A DNA stretch of 36,278 nt from contig JAFYXW010000003.1 of NCBI GenBank assembly GCA_017557865.1, positions 1 to 36,278 of the forward strand, in the 5' to 3' direction. The notes beneath the pieces were generated by a model. That model was not told the origin of the DNA, made no database searches, and saw only the letters and a list, made by a program, of their open reading frames with translations. Of this stretch, positions 13,901 through 21,988 are shown piece after piece. Origin of the DNA: Candidatus Saccharimonadota bacterium. Its GTDB lineage: Bacteria > Patescibacteriota > Saccharimonadia > Saccharimonadales > Saccharimonadaceae. Both the position numbers and the translations under genes were made by a program. Positions within the stretch are counted from its first letter, which is position 1. Each line of letters opens with the position of its first letter.

Positions 13901-14104
13901 TTATTTTTTCTTGAGAGTCAAGAAACCATTGCGTGGATTTTCGCAAACGATACGATCAGCTGGGAGATCACATGGGGTACCCTTGCCACCTTTTTCGTCT
14001 TTAGTGAAGAAGTAGATAGTCTGAGGTTTGCCACCACGTAGAGTTACTTCAGATTTGTGAAGGTAGTACTTTACTCCCTTGCCATTGGTATGTTCGTAAG
14101 CCAT
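13901..14104 (-). CDS. Small basic protein, 67 aa
   Basis: No family named. The 67 residues (begins MAYEHTNGKGVKYYLHKSEV) look like a compact beta-rich fold with a single Cys pair (PCDLPADRIVCENP) and a basic C-terminus. The terminator, the promoter TTGACA-N17-TAAGAT (14136-14164) and the strong AAGGAGG ribosome site with 8-nt spacing indicate a monocistronic, highly expressed gene. No signal peptide. A structural or nucleic-acid-related role would fit but is not shown. Confidence 0.82.
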   Translation of the reverse strand: MAYEHTNGKGVKYYLHKSEVTLRGGKPQTIYFFTKDEKGGKGTPCDLPADRIVCENPRNGFLTLKKK

Positions 14105-14135
14105 TTAAGCTTCCTCCTTAAGTTAATATATTCTT

Positions 14136-14164
14136 ATCTTATGACCCCACAGAGTAATTGTCAA
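14136..14164 (-). promoter_or_regulatory. Promoter of the 67-aa gene
   Basis: Minus-strand TTGACA (14159-14164), 17-nt spacer, TAAGAT (14136-14141). The leader of about 25 nt carries AAGGAGG. This is one of the best -35 boxes in the window. Confidence 0.75.
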
Positions 14165-14189
14165 GAGGAATTTTAGAGATTTTTAGAGA

Positions 14190-14867
14190 TTATCGGATAA
14201 ATAACAGAGAAATGTGCAAAACCGCCCAGATTACTACCCTTATAAAAATTACAACAATTATAATCAGTGTGATCAGTAACATAAACCCTGTAAAGGTTGG
14301 TGCCCACATCGGCGAAGCATAATTATGACGATAAAGTTCCGTAGATGGTAAACTTGCAATAATCTGATCCTGCAAATCTTCAGACGATGGGTACTTTTGA
14401 ATTTCCGTCATCATACAATTAATATAATTTGGGTTATCCCATGCCCAACCATTAGCAATTGCCTGTGGACGGCATACTTCCCCAGCCATCGCGTAAATAT
14501 TCCCATTTGGATTATTGTCGTTTGCTATGGTTTTTTCAGCCTCTTCTAAAGCCTTGTTTGCTGCCCTCAAATACTGATGTTCTAGATAGAACGGCCCCGT
14601 ACCAAACATCACTTTTTGGTTGCCATTATCATCTACTACGTTAATCACAATATTAGAAAATACAAAACTCTTTAGCTCCGCAAGCGTCGCTGCGATTTTT
14701 TCATCATCATTCTCTTCGTCGGCAGTTAGCACCGCATCACGCAGTTCCGTCATCCGAATATGGTCGGCGCGCATCATCGTTGCATCAATAAAAAGAAGTG
14801 GCACCAAAAGAATCAAAAGCTGCCAGGTCTTTAGTTTGAACTTTTTGATTTTAATACGCCCACCCAT
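14190..14867 (-). CDS. Two-span membrane protein with extracytoplasmic loop
   Basis: 225 residues, no recognised family. Basic N-terminus, membrane helix ~15-31, a 150-residue soluble region with two Cys (VCRPQ, NCMM) that could form a disulfide outside the cell, and a second long hydrophobic segment ~190-222 that may be one or two helices. The start overlaps no gene but uses a GGAGGA site in the last codons of aspS, so it is co-translated with aspS. Function unknown; the operon link to aspS may only reflect compaction. Confidence 0.78.
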   Translation of the reverse strand: MGGRIKIKKFKLKTWQLLILLVPLLFIDATMMRADHIRMTELRDAVLTADEENDDEKIAATLAELKSFVFSNIVINVVDDNGNQKVMFGTGPFYLEHQYLRAANKALEEAEKTIANDNNPNGNIYAMAGEVCRPQAIANGWAWDNPNYINCMMTEIQKYPSSEDLQDQIIASLPSTELYRHNYASPMWAPTFTGFMLLITLIIIVVIFIRVVIWAVLHISLLFIR

Positions 14868-14873
14868 ATCTCA

Positions 14874-16625
14874 CTATTCCTCCGGGACTATTGCAAGATG
14901 AGCTTCGTCCAATTGTGCTTGATCTACTATGCTTGGAGAACTCATCATCAAATCTATACCAGAACCATTCTTTGGGAATGCCACAATATCGCGAATGTTT
15001 TCTGCGTCTTCAAGCACCATGAATATTCTCTCAAGACCAAAGGCACAACCAGCGTGAGGTGGAGCGCCAAACTTAAAGGCGTTTAGCATACCGCCAAATC
15101 TTGCTTCGACATATTCATTGTTATAACCAAGAATATTAAAGGCTTTAAACATAATTTCTGGGTTATAATTTCTAACTGCGCCAGAGCAAATCTCAAAACC
15201 ATTCATCACCATGTCATATTGATCGGCTACAATGTCGAGCTTGTTTTCGGTCTCTTCTAGAGCTTTTAGGCCACCTTTTGGCATCGAGAATGGGTTATGA
15301 CCAAAATCTAGTTTCTTGTTTTTCTCGTCCCATTCATAGAATGGAAAATCTACTACCCAACAAAGTGCCACTACGTTTGGATCTTTGAGGCCAAAGTGAT
15401 CAGCAAAAGCAATACGAAGTTGGCCTAACACTTTATTTACAAGCACACGTTCATCAGCACCAAAGAATACTGCGTCACCCTCTTCTGCGCCAGTACGCTC
15501 TTTTACTGCAGCAATTTCGGCTTCACTCATAAACTTAAGAATCGGAGACTTAGCTTCGCCCTCACTATACAATATATAGGCAAGGCCGCCAGCCCCGAGT
15601 TTTCTAGCCTGTTCTGTAAATTCATCAATCTCGCGACGAGTGAGCGCAGCGCCGCCTTTTACGCAAAGTGCCTTTACGCATGGAGCCTTAAACACCTTAA
15701 ACTCGGTTTCGGCAAAAACATCAGTAAGTTCAACCAGCTCCATACCGTAACGTAGGTCTGGTTTATCAACGCCATATTTTTCCATCGATTCAGTAAACGA
15801 AATGCGTGGAATTTCTTCGCTAAATAGCTTCTTGCCAGCAAAATCTTTTACCAAAGATTTAATTAGCGGCTCCATCTCGGTACGAATTTCTTCACCGTCA
15901 TTTACGAAAGCCATTTCCATATCTAGCTGGTAAAAGTCGCCATAAAGACGGTCTGCCCTAGGGTCCTCATCACGGAAACATGGTGCAATTTGATAATACT
16001 TTGGCACGCCGCCGACCATCAAAAGTTGTTTAAACTGTTGCGGTGCCTGTGGCAAAGCGTAAAACTGACCAGGATGAAGTCTAGATGGAATTAGAAAATC
16101 GCGTGCCCCTTCTGGAGAAGAATTGGCAAGAATCGGTGTAGTAATTTCTACAAAATCGTGATTCTCCATATAGGAACGCATAAAGCTATAATACCTAGCA
16201 CGATCGCGCAAAATCTTCTGCATACTTGGACGACGAAGATCAAGATAACGATACTTTAGTCTCATTTCTTCAGAAGACTTTTCACCATCATCATGGGTGT
16301 TTACAGGAAGTGGCTCAGAACGGTTGAGTAGTTCGAGCTCGGAAACAACAAGTTCAATTTTGCCGGTTGGAATATTTGGATTGATTAGCTCTGGCTCACG
16401 CTCACGCATGGTACCAGTAGCTTTCAAAACAAATTCATCACGCACAGTCTCAGCCAAATTAAATGCTTCGGCTGTCTCTGGAGTTACCACAAGCTGAATA
16501 ATCCCAGTGTGGTCACGTAGATCAATAAAAATTAGTCCGCCGTGGTCACGTCTAGAATTTACCCAACCAGCTACAGTTACAGTTTGGCCAAGATAATCGT
16601 TTAATTTTTCCGTCAAAATTCTCAT
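14874..16625 (-). CDS. aspS: Aspartyl-tRNA synthetase
   Basis: Charges tRNA-Asp (and possibly tRNA-Asn if AsnRS is absent). 583 residues, the bacterial length. The N-terminal OB fold begins VTVAGWVNSRRDHGGLIFIDLRDHTG. The class II core has motif 2 (FRDEDPRADRLYGDFYQLDMEM), the bacterial GAD insertion in the middle, and motif 3 (GLERIFMVLEDAENIRDIVAFPK). Typical AspRS signatures SPEGARDFLIPSR and PQAPQQFKQLLM are present. First gene of a pair with the two-span membrane protein. Predicted leaderless: TATAAT (16633-16638) lies 7 nt before ATG. Confidence 0.97.
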   Translation of the reverse strand: MRILTEKLNDYLGQTVTVAGWVNSRRDHGGLIFIDLRDHTGIIQLVVTPETAEAFNLAETVRDEFVLKATGTMREREPELINPNIPTGKIELVVSELELLNRSEPLPVNTHDDGEKSSEEMRLKYRYLDLRRPSMQKILRDRARYYSFMRSYMENHDFVEITTPILANSSPEGARDFLIPSRLHPGQFYALPQAPQQFKQLLMVGGVPKYYQIAPCFRDEDPRADRLYGDFYQLDMEMAFVNDGEEIRTEMEPLIKSLVKDFAGKKLFSEEIPRISFTESMEKYGVDKPDLRYGMELVELTDVFAETEFKVFKAPCVKALCVKGGAALTRREIDEFTEQARKLGAGGLAYILYSEGEAKSPILKFMSEAEIAAVKERTGAEEGDAVFFGADERVLVNKVLGQLRIAFADHFGLKDPNVVALCWVVDFPFYEWDEKNKKLDFGHNPFSMPKGGLKALEETENKLDIVADQYDMVMNGFEICSGAVRNYNPEIMFKAFNILGYNNEYVEARFGGMLNAFKFGAPPHAGCAFGLERIFMVLEDAENIRDIVAFPKNGSGIDLMMSSPSIVDQAQLDEAHLAIVPEE

Positions 16626-16641
16626 GTGATATATTATACCA

Positions 16642-17208
16642 TTAATTTACCAGATAGTCTAATAGCATTTGAATTGTGAAAAACCCAGCGAGCTCGTCTT
16701 TTTCGTTCAGAACCAAATAATAATAACTATTTGTACGTTCAATCTCTTCTTTCACTTTTCCCAAATTATCACCCTCGTGCAAATAGTAAACTTCTTTATC
16801 CATATATTTAGAAGCCCGGTCTGTTTTTTTGATCTCCAACATATTTAAAGCTTCTGTATGGATAATGCCTTTGACTTTATTATAGTTATCTACTACTGGA
16901 AAATTTGTAAATCCAGACTTGTAAAGCTTATCTAGCATAAGTGGACCCAAAAAATCTTTCTCATTTACAAATACCATTTTGCTTTTTGGCATCATCAAAT
17001 CTTCAACTTTGCGCTCTTCGAAATTCATCACCGCCGCAATCCGCGCACGATCTTTTGCGCTTAACACATTTTTTGGCGTACGTTGCAAAACACCAATAAA
17101 CTCTTCCAGATTTTTTGGCGTGTATTTTACCTCCGGCTTTTTAGGACGATATTTATCAAGCTTCGGGTCTAACCACTTCGTGAACTTATATAAAAACTTA
17201 TCCCACAT
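16642..17208 (-). CDS. CBS-domain protein, CorC/HlyC-like but without membrane domain
   Basis: 188 residues. After a basic N-terminal 60 residues, VLSAKDRARIAAVMNFEERKVEDLMMPKSKMVFV matches the linker and first CBS strand of CorC/hemolysin-C proteins, followed by a CBS pair to the end (GFTNFPVVDNYNKVKGIIHTEAL, then YYYLVLNEKDELAGFFTIQMLLDYL). No DUF21 membrane part and no C-terminal CorC_HlyC domain, so it is probably a free adenosyl-nucleotide-sensing module, perhaps regulating a transporter. TATAAT (17217-17222) is 8 nt before ATG and overlaps the promoter of the divergent DsbA-like gene. Confidence 0.82.
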   Translation of the reverse strand: MWDKFLYKFTKWLDPKLDKYRPKKPEVKYTPKNLEEFIGVLQRTPKNVLSAKDRARIAAVMNFEERKVEDLMMPKSKMVFVNEKDFLGPLMLDKLYKSGFTNFPVVDNYNKVKGIIHTEALNMLEIKKTDRASKYMDKEVYYLHEGDNLGKVKEEIERTNSYYYLVLNEKDELAGFFTIQMLLDYLVN

Positions 17209-17212
17209 ATGA

Positions 17213-17222
17213 TATAATTATA
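17213..17222. promoter_or_regulatory. Overlapping divergent -10 boxes (CBS gene and DsbA-like gene)
   Basis: Plus-strand TGATATAAT (TATAAT 17213-17218) and minus-strand TATAAT (17217-17222) share two bases. The CBS gene would be leaderless. The DsbA-like mRNA would have a ~15-nt leader containing AAAGGAG. Confidence 0.6.
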
Positions 17223-17239
17223 GCATTAAAGGAGTTTTC

Positions 17240-18001
17240 ATGAAAAAAGGTTTTTCTATCATCGGAGCCGTTATTGCTGTGGCTATCATTGCCGTTCTTG
17301 CTATTGGCACCTACTTTATTATTGACGGTAACAACAAAGCTACAAATTTCGACAATTACAATTTTTATTCTTACATTGAGCCAGATGCACACAATGGCGA
17401 AATCGGCGATCATATCAAAGGTGAAAAAGACGCCGTAGTCTACATCTTTGAATATGCCGACTTCCAATGCCCAGGTTGCGCTACTATGAATACCCGCGTC
17501 AACCAAGCCGTGGAAGAACTAGACGGCAAACTTGCTGTAATTTATCGTAACTATCTACTTTCTTATCATCAAAACGCTACCGCTGCCGCTTCCGCTGCCG
17601 AAGCTGCTGGTCTTCAAGGTTACTGGAAAGAATATGCTAACGCCCTCTTTTCTAACCAAGCTGAATGGGAGTATGCTTCTTCTTCCGAACGCACCGATTT
17701 GTTTAACAAATACTTCACCGAAATTACCAACGGCAAGGGTGATCTCGAAAAATTCAAAGCCGACATTGCATCAGAACGCGTTTCCAAAAAAATTAGCTTC
17801 GATATGGGCATCGGCAAACGTATCGATATCGCCGGCACCCCAGCTTTCTTCGTAGATGGCCAACGCATCAACTGGGCAGACGAAGAAGGCGGCGAGGTTT
17901 ACGTCAATGGCAAAACCATTTCTTGGGACCATGCCCTTTCCGGTCCAGAATTCGTAGACATCTTGAAACAAATCGTCAAAGCTTCTACATCTAATAACTA
18001 A
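17240..18001 (+). CDS. Membrane-tethered DsbA-like thiol-disulfide oxidoreductase
   Basis: 253 residues. An N-terminal signal-anchor helix (~5-28) places the rest outside the membrane. The DsbA/BdbD-type thioredoxin domain has the active site C77-P-G-C80 in FEYADFQCPGCATMN, an inserted helical domain (residues ~105-185), and the cis-Pro loop GTPAFFVDGQ. It should form or shuffle disulfides in exported proteins; the pilins, lamin-tail protein and surface protein here all contain exported Cys. The start has a clear AAAGGAG site. A UUCG-loop terminator follows the stop. Confidence 0.9.
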   Translation: MKKGFSIIGAVIAVAIIAVLAIGTYFIIDGNNKATNFDNYNFYSYIEPDAHNGEIGDHIKGEKDAVVYIFEYADFQCPGCATMNTRVNQAVEELDGKLAVIYRNYLLSYHQNATAAASAAEAAGLQGYWKEYANALFSNQAEWEYASSSERTDLFNKYFTEITNGKGDLEKFKADIASERVSKKISFDMGIGKRIDIAGTPAFFVDGQRINWADEEGGEVYVNGKTISWDHALSGPEFVDILKQIVKASTSNN

Positions 18002-18008
18002 TCAAAAT

Positions 18009-18034
18009 AAAATAAGCCCTTCGGGGCTTATTTT
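18009..18034. terminator. UUCG tetraloop terminator
   Basis: AAAATAAGCCC-TTCG-GGGCTTATTTT, 11 bp capped by a TTCG loop. It closes the DsbA-like transcript, and in the other direction the 27-codon ORF, whose stop codon overlaps the 3' arm. Confidence 0.9.
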
Positions 18035-18116
18035 ATATTTCGATAAACTCTTGCCATTCGGCTGGAGCAATCTTTGCTTTACGCTCCTTGGAGCGCTTAG
18101 CCTTAATGATACGCAT
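18033..18116 (-). CDS. Candidate small basic protein, 27 aa
   Basis: ORF starting MRIIKAKRSKERKAKIAPAE and ending WQEFIEI, with a Lys/Arg-rich first half and an acidic end. Support: its own promoter (18204-18232), a leader with an AAGGAG site about 12 nt before ATG, and a terminator exactly at its stop. Against: short length and the long spacing of the ribosome site. No family recognised; it might be a short regulatory or ribosome-associated protein, or a leader peptide of an RNA element. Confidence 0.5.
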   Translation of the reverse strand: MRIIKAKRSKERKAKIAPAEWQEFIEI

Positions 18117-18197
18117 GTATCAAATTTTCTCCTTAATATCTTGTTGCTCATACGACCTCAAGCCCACTCGCAGTAATTGGGTAAAAAGCGAGCAACT
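18117..18197 (-). ncRNA. Candidate structured 5' leader upstream of the 27-aa ORF
   Basis: Transcript predicted from TTGCAC-N17-TAGAAT begins near 18197. Its first bases, GTTGCTC, can pair with GAGCAAC about 40 nt later (the copies lie at 18190-18196 and 18143-18149), just before the ribosome site. The overlapping CTCGC can instead pair with GCGAG within the loop, so two exclusive folds are possible, as in attenuators. Not a match to a riboswitch I recognise. Confidence 0.4.
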
Positions 18198-18203
18198 TTC
18201 TCT

Positions 18204-18232
18204 ATTCTATCAAAAATCAAAAACACGTGCAA
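18204..18232 (-). promoter_or_regulatory. Promoter of the structured leader/27-aa ORF
   Basis: Minus-strand TTGCAC (18227-18232), 17-nt spacer, TAGAAT (18204-18209), directly downstream of the ABC permease stop. Confidence 0.6.
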
Positions 18233-18241
18233 GCATAAAAT

Positions 18242-19435
18242 TTATGATTTTTTGGATTTCTTTTTTAGGAGATTTACGGTACCAAAGTTGATTGCATTCT
18301 TTTGGAAAGACACTATAGCTAATCTAATAACTATTACTGCAGTAACTGCTATCACGGCGAGACTGGCACAGTATTCTGGAGTAGAGATAGTGCCAAAACC
18401 ACTCCTAAGCATCAAAGCGATTGGCGCAGATGGTGGGAAGTAAGTTAAAAATTGCACAATAAGAGTTGGCTCCACCATAAACGCTTGCATAAAGTATAAT
18501 GGGAAAACCATTGCAATAATTGCTGGCCCAATAAAGGAAGAGGCATCTTTTGCTGTAGCCACGAGCGAGCCCACGAGCGTACAAGTACCGGCATAAAATA
18601 CCGCTGAAAACACAAATAGTACAATACTAAGCGTAATAGTTACCGGATCAATCTCGATCATCGCCAAAATTGGAGCAATTATCTGCCCATCGCGATTAAT
18701 AAACACCAATATCCCAACCGGAATTATCAAAGCTAACATTTGGACAAACCCGAGCGTGAGCATTGCAATAATCTTGCCTACAATCAAATGCTTGGAAGAA
18801 ACCGATGTTAAAATCATCTCGGAAATACGATTCTCTTTTTCTTCTACCACACACATCAAAAACCTGTTGCCACAAAGCGTAATAAAGAAGAAGAACAAAA
18901 TCCCAACTACAAATGGGATAATTGCTTTTCCTAGCGCGTTAGAATCGCTACCGTCTTTAGTTATCTTTTTGTCCTCAATTTCATAGCCACCAGTAAGCGC
19001 CAAGATATCGGCTGGGTCAACTCTGGACGCGGCATCCTGCATCATTAAAGATTTAAGGATGTTCGCATCAAAGTTAAGAATTTCTAGGCCTTCAGAAACA
19101 TGGTAAAACTCGGCTTTTCTAGTTTCCAAGAAATCTTGTGGGATGTAGAAATAAAGATCCACTTCCCCATTTTTTAACATCTCGATACCGTATTCTTTAT
19201 CGCCATTAATAATATATGGCGCCTGCGCGGAGAAAACACCCGCTTCATCAGTGATTGCTACCTTTGTATCCTCACTAATTTCCGGGTTCTCATCCACACC
19301 TTGTGAAGAAATGAAACTAATAAAGTAAATGCCGCCAATCAAAAGTGGCATGAGAAGTGTCGCTGCCCAGAATGCTGGCTTTTTTAGCTGGCGCACAATT
19401 TCAAATCTTGCAACTTTCCACGTAAAACTATTCAT
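18242..19435 (-). CDS. ABC-2 type exporter permease (NatB-like)
   Basis: 397 residues. Membrane helix near the N-terminus (FWAATLLMPLLIGGIYFISF), an extracytoplasmic domain of about 140 residues, then five more helices from ~165 on; this is the NatB/ABC-2 layout. It includes FFFITLCGNRFLMCVVEEKENRISEMILTSVSSKHLIVGKI, the conserved cytoplasmic coupling region of ABC-2 permeases. Substrate unknown: NatAB exports Na+, related systems export drugs or peptides. The start chosen overlaps the ATPase stop by 8 nt and has GGAGGTG 4 nt upstream, so the pair is translationally coupled. Confidence 0.88.
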   Translation of the reverse strand: MNSFTWKVARFEIVRQLKKPAFWAATLLMPLLIGGIYFISFISSQGVDENPEISEDTKVAITDEAGVFSAQAPYIINGDKEYGIEMLKNGEVDLYFYIPQDFLETRKAEFYHVSEGLEILNFDANILKSLMMQDAASRVDPADILALTGGYEIEDKKITKDGSDSNALGKAIIPFVVGILFFFFITLCGNRFLMCVVEEKENRISEMILTSVSSKHLIVGKIIAMLTLGFVQMLALIIPVGILVFINRDGQIIAPILAMIEIDPVTITLSIVLFVFSAVFYAGTCTLVGSLVATAKDASSFIGPAIIAMVFPLYFMQAFMVEPTLIVQFLTYFPPSAPIALMLRSGFGTISTPEYCASLAVIAVTAVIVIRLAIVSFQKNAINFGTVNLLKKKSKKS

Positions 19436-20150
19436 TTTCACCTCCGTATACATCTACAAAGATTTGGTCTAAACTCTTGCCGCCAAATTCTTTCTTGATT
19501 TCGGCGATTGAGCCGTAGGCTCTAGCTACGCCGTCTTTTAGTAGCAGCGCCCTGTCGCAAAGTTTTTCAACTTCATCCATATAGTGTGTAATCATAATGA
19601 TAGCTGCACCTTTTTTATGATGCTCTTCGATAATATCCATCAAAAGTCGGCGGTTCATTGGGTCAAAACCTTTGGTCGGCTCATCTAGAATCAAAAGTTT
19701 TGGATCCCCCATAATCGTAATACCAAGTTGAATCTTTTGCTGTTGACCGCCAGAAAGCTTTTCCACTCTTTCGTTCGCTTTATCTTCTAGACCTACGCGC
19801 TTTAAATATTTCATCCCCCATTCTCTCGGTTCTTTTACGCCATTTAGCTCTCCAAAATATTCCAAAGTATCAATCACAGTTTCTTTACGATAAAGCCCGC
19901 GTTCCTCTGGAAGATAGCCAATATTTACACTAGAATCCTCTGGATTATATGGTTTACCATCTACCAAAAGTTCACCACCAGTGGCCGGATAAAACCCAAG
20001 GAGTGCCCTTACGGTAGTGGTCTTACCGGAACCGTTCGCGCCAAGAAGACCAAATATTTCCCCCTTCTTTACATCAAATGACAAATCTTTGATAACGGTT
20101 TTGTTAACAAAAGTCATCTTGAAGTTTTTTACCTCAACAATATTTTTCAT
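19428..20150 (-). CDS. ABC transporter ATP-binding protein (NatA-like)
   Basis: 240 residues with all ABC motifs: Walker A GANGSGKTTT (residues ~37-46), Q-loop in the YLPEERGLY region, signature LSGGQQQKIQ, Walker B LLILDEPTKGFDP and H-loop ITHY. Powers the ABC-2 permease encoded by the next, overlapping gene. Family resemblance is to the NatA/CcmA export group. TATAAT (20158-20163) is 7 nt before ATG, so the operon mRNA is predicted leaderless. Confidence 0.95.
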   Translation of the reverse strand: MKNIVEVKNFKMTFVNKTVIKDLSFDVKKGEIFGLLGANGSGKTTTVRALLGFYPATGGELLVDGKPYNPEDSSVNIGYLPEERGLYRKETVIDTLEYFGELNGVKEPREWGMKYLKRVGLEDKANERVEKLSGGQQQKIQLGITIMGDPKLLILDEPTKGFDPMNRRLLMDIIEEHHKKGAAIIMITHYMDEVEKLCDRALLLKDGVARAYGSIAEIKKEFGGKSLDQIFVDVYGGENE

Positions 20151-20173
20151 AATTATTATTATACAACAAAAAA

Positions 20174-20248
20174 TGGTAGAGCCGACAGGAATCGAACCTG
20201 TATCGCAGACTTAGAGGGTCTGGGTCCTATCCGTTGAACGACGGCTCC
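20174..20248 (-). tRNA. tRNA-Arg (UCU)
   Basis: 75 nt with encoded CCA. Stem CAGAC/GTCTG closes loop CCTCTAA: anticodon UCU for AGA/AGG. Acceptor GGAGCCG/CGGCTCT with a G-U top pair and discriminator A. Confidence 0.95.
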
Positions 20249-20266
20249 ACCTCGCTTTATTATACC

Positions 20267-21016
20267 TTATTCTTCTGGTTTTCTCAACTTGTAATAAATC
20301 GATGGCGCAAAACGAATTGGCGCCAAAATTTGCTGTGCCGAATTTTCCATTTTTACCAAATTCTTGGTCTTCAACACTTTCTTCAAACCACGGCTTCTGA
20401 AATTCGATACAGACAAAACTTTTTCACGCTTAAAACCAACTTTATCAAAGATTTCTTCTACATATTTTGGATGATAATTATAAAAACCATCTTTATCAAT
20501 CTCTTTATAGTTTGCTACCTTTTTATCAAAAGGATTTACCTTGGAACGCCCGGTGATAAAGCGTGCCATTTTTGGCAAGGTACGCTTGTTTGCAACTTCG
20601 ATCACGGCTACACCACCTGGTTTTAGTACGCGGTAAAGCTCGTCGACGGCTTTTTTCAAATTCTTAAGATGGTGCGTTACGCGAACCATCATTAACCCAT
20701 CTAATTCACCATCTTTAAATGGCAACTCATAAATATCACCAGCTTTGGTTTCGAGTTTGTCGCCATAGATTTCTTTAGCCTGTTTTAGCTCGGTCTTTGA
20801 ATAATCAAAAATATAAACTTTACGTGCTCTCTTTAAGTATTCGTTTGCAAGTCTGCCATAACCGCCACCAATATCAGCAAATTTTTCCATTCTTTTTGGG
20901 AGCAATTTACGAATTGCCATTCTGTCGGCCTGGTCTTCGTACTCGCGATCTACATTTTCCCAGAAATCTTTTTTATAATCATATCCATTATAGTCAGAAA
21001 TAACTTTTTCACTCAT
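20267..21016 (-). CDS. Class I SAM-dependent methyltransferase
   Basis: 249 residues. Motif I FADIGGGYGRLANEYL (SAM-binding glycine loop), acidic end of strand 2 (VYIFDYS), motif near AGDIYELPF, and the MVRVTHHLKNLKKAVDELYRVLKPGGVAVIEV block typical of Methyltransf_11. The substrate cannot be read; small-molecule, quinone-like or lipid substrates are all possible. The start was moved to the second Met because the TATAAT box (21024-21029) covers the first; this leaves 7 nt between box and ATG. Divergent from arcC, with the two -10 boxes only 8 nt apart. Confidence 0.85.
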   Translation of the reverse strand: MSEKVISDYNGYDYKKDFWENVDREYEDQADRMAIRKLLPKRMEKFADIGGGYGRLANEYLKRARKVYIFDYSKTELKQAKEIYGDKLETKAGDIYELPFKDGELDGLMMVRVTHHLKNLKKAVDELYRVLKPGGVAVIEVANKRTLPKMARFITGRSKVNPFDKKVANYKEIDKDGFYNYHPKYVEEIFDKVGFKREKVLSVSNFRSRGLKKVLKTKNLVKMENSAQQILAPIRFAPSIYYKLRKPEE

Positions 21017-21023
21017 AACATCC

Positions 21024-21043
21024 ATTATATCACATGCTATAAT
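21024..21043. promoter_or_regulatory. Back-to-back -10 boxes of the methyltransferase gene and arcC
   Basis: Minus-strand TGATATAAT (TATAAT 21024-21029, 7 nt from ATG) and plus-strand TGCTATAAT (TATAAT 21038-21043, 6 nt from ATG). Each polymerase would cover the other promoter, so firing is likely to be exclusive. Confidence 0.65.
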
Positions 21044-21049
21044 TATTAT

Positions 21050-21988
21050 ATGAAAAAGCGTATCGTCTTGGCCCTTGGTGGCAATGCTCTACAAAAAAAC
21101 GGTGAGGCCACTGCTGAAGCTCAAAAAGCCGTCGCCGTCTCAGTTGGCGAAATGGTCGCCGAACTAGCAGACAAATACGAAATCATCTTAGCCCACGGCA
21201 ATGGCCCGCAAATTGGCAACCTCTTAATCCACGAAGAAACTGCCGGCACCGAAAAAGCCCCGGCCATGCCCCTAGAAACTGCTGTCGCCATGAGCCAAGG
21301 CCAAATTGGTTACTGGCTGACCCAGGCTATTGGCAATGCTTTCGCCAAAAGAGGCTTACACAAAAAAGTTGTTACCGTAATCTCACAAATCGTTGTAGAC
21401 CGCCGCGATCCTGCCTTCAAAGACCCTACCAAGCCTATTGGACAATTCTATTCCGAAAAAGAAGCGAAGGCTCTTGCTCGCACCAAAGGTTGGGTTGTCA
21501 AAGAAGATGCTGGCCGCGGCTGGCGTCGCGTTGTGGCTTCCCCACGTCCAATTGATATTATAGAGAAAAAGTCTATCATCGAGCTCGTCGAAGACGGCGC
21601 CATCGTAATCGCTGCTGGCGGCGGCGGCATTCCAGTTATTCGCACCAAAATCCTTGGCCGCCTCAAAGGCATCGATGCCGTTATCGACAAAGATTATGCC
21701 GCCGAAAAACTCGCCGAAGAAGCCAAAGCCGACATTTTTGTCTCTGTAACTGGCGTCCCAAATGCCTTCATTAATTATGGCACGCCAAAGGCCGAAGCTA
21801 TCGGCAAAATCAGCGCCAGCGAACTAGAAGAGCTAAAAAAATGCGGCTATTTCAAACCAGGTTCCATGCTACCAAAAATCGAAGCCACAGTAAAATTCGC
21901 AGAACACGGTGGCACTGGCATCATCACCGACATCGACAACGTCAAAGCCGCCCTCGCCGGCAAAGCTGGCACTATAATAACTGCTTAA
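21050..21988 (+). CDS. arcC: Carbamate kinase
   Basis: Transfers phosphate from carbamoyl phosphate to ADP, giving ATP, ammonia and CO2; the last step of the arginine deiminase pathway. 312 residues, normal length. Typical features: RIVLALGGNALQ at the N-terminus, HGNGPQIGNLL, PLETAVAMSQGQIGYWLTQA, RRVVASPRP, AAGGGGIPV, GIDAVIDKDYAAEKLA and the C-terminal GGTGIITD. arcA and arcB are not in the window. Arginine catabolism is a recurring trait of host-associated Saccharibacteria. Predicted leaderless. The 3' end overlaps pgi by 17 bp. Confidence 0.97.
   Translation: MKKRIVLALGGNALQKNGEATAEAQKAVAVSVGEMVAELADKYEIILAHGNGPQIGNLLIHEETAGTEKAPAMPLETAVAMSQGQIGYWLTQAIGNAFAKRGLHKKVVTVISQIVVDRRDPAFKDPTKPIGQFYSEKEAKALARTKGWVVKEDAGRGWRRVVASPRPIDIIEKKSIIELVEDGAIVIAAGGGGIPVIRTKILGRLKGIDAVIDKDYAAEKLAEEAKADIFVSVTGVPNAFINYGTPKAEAIGKISASELEELKKCGYFKPGSMLPKIEATVKFAEHGGTGIITDIDNVKAALAGKAGTIITA

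Noticed and set aside
18001-18157. A 49-codon minus-strand frame (MSNKILRRKF...) overlapping the 27-aa ORF
   Set aside because: It reads through the UUCG terminator and has no ribosome site of its own.
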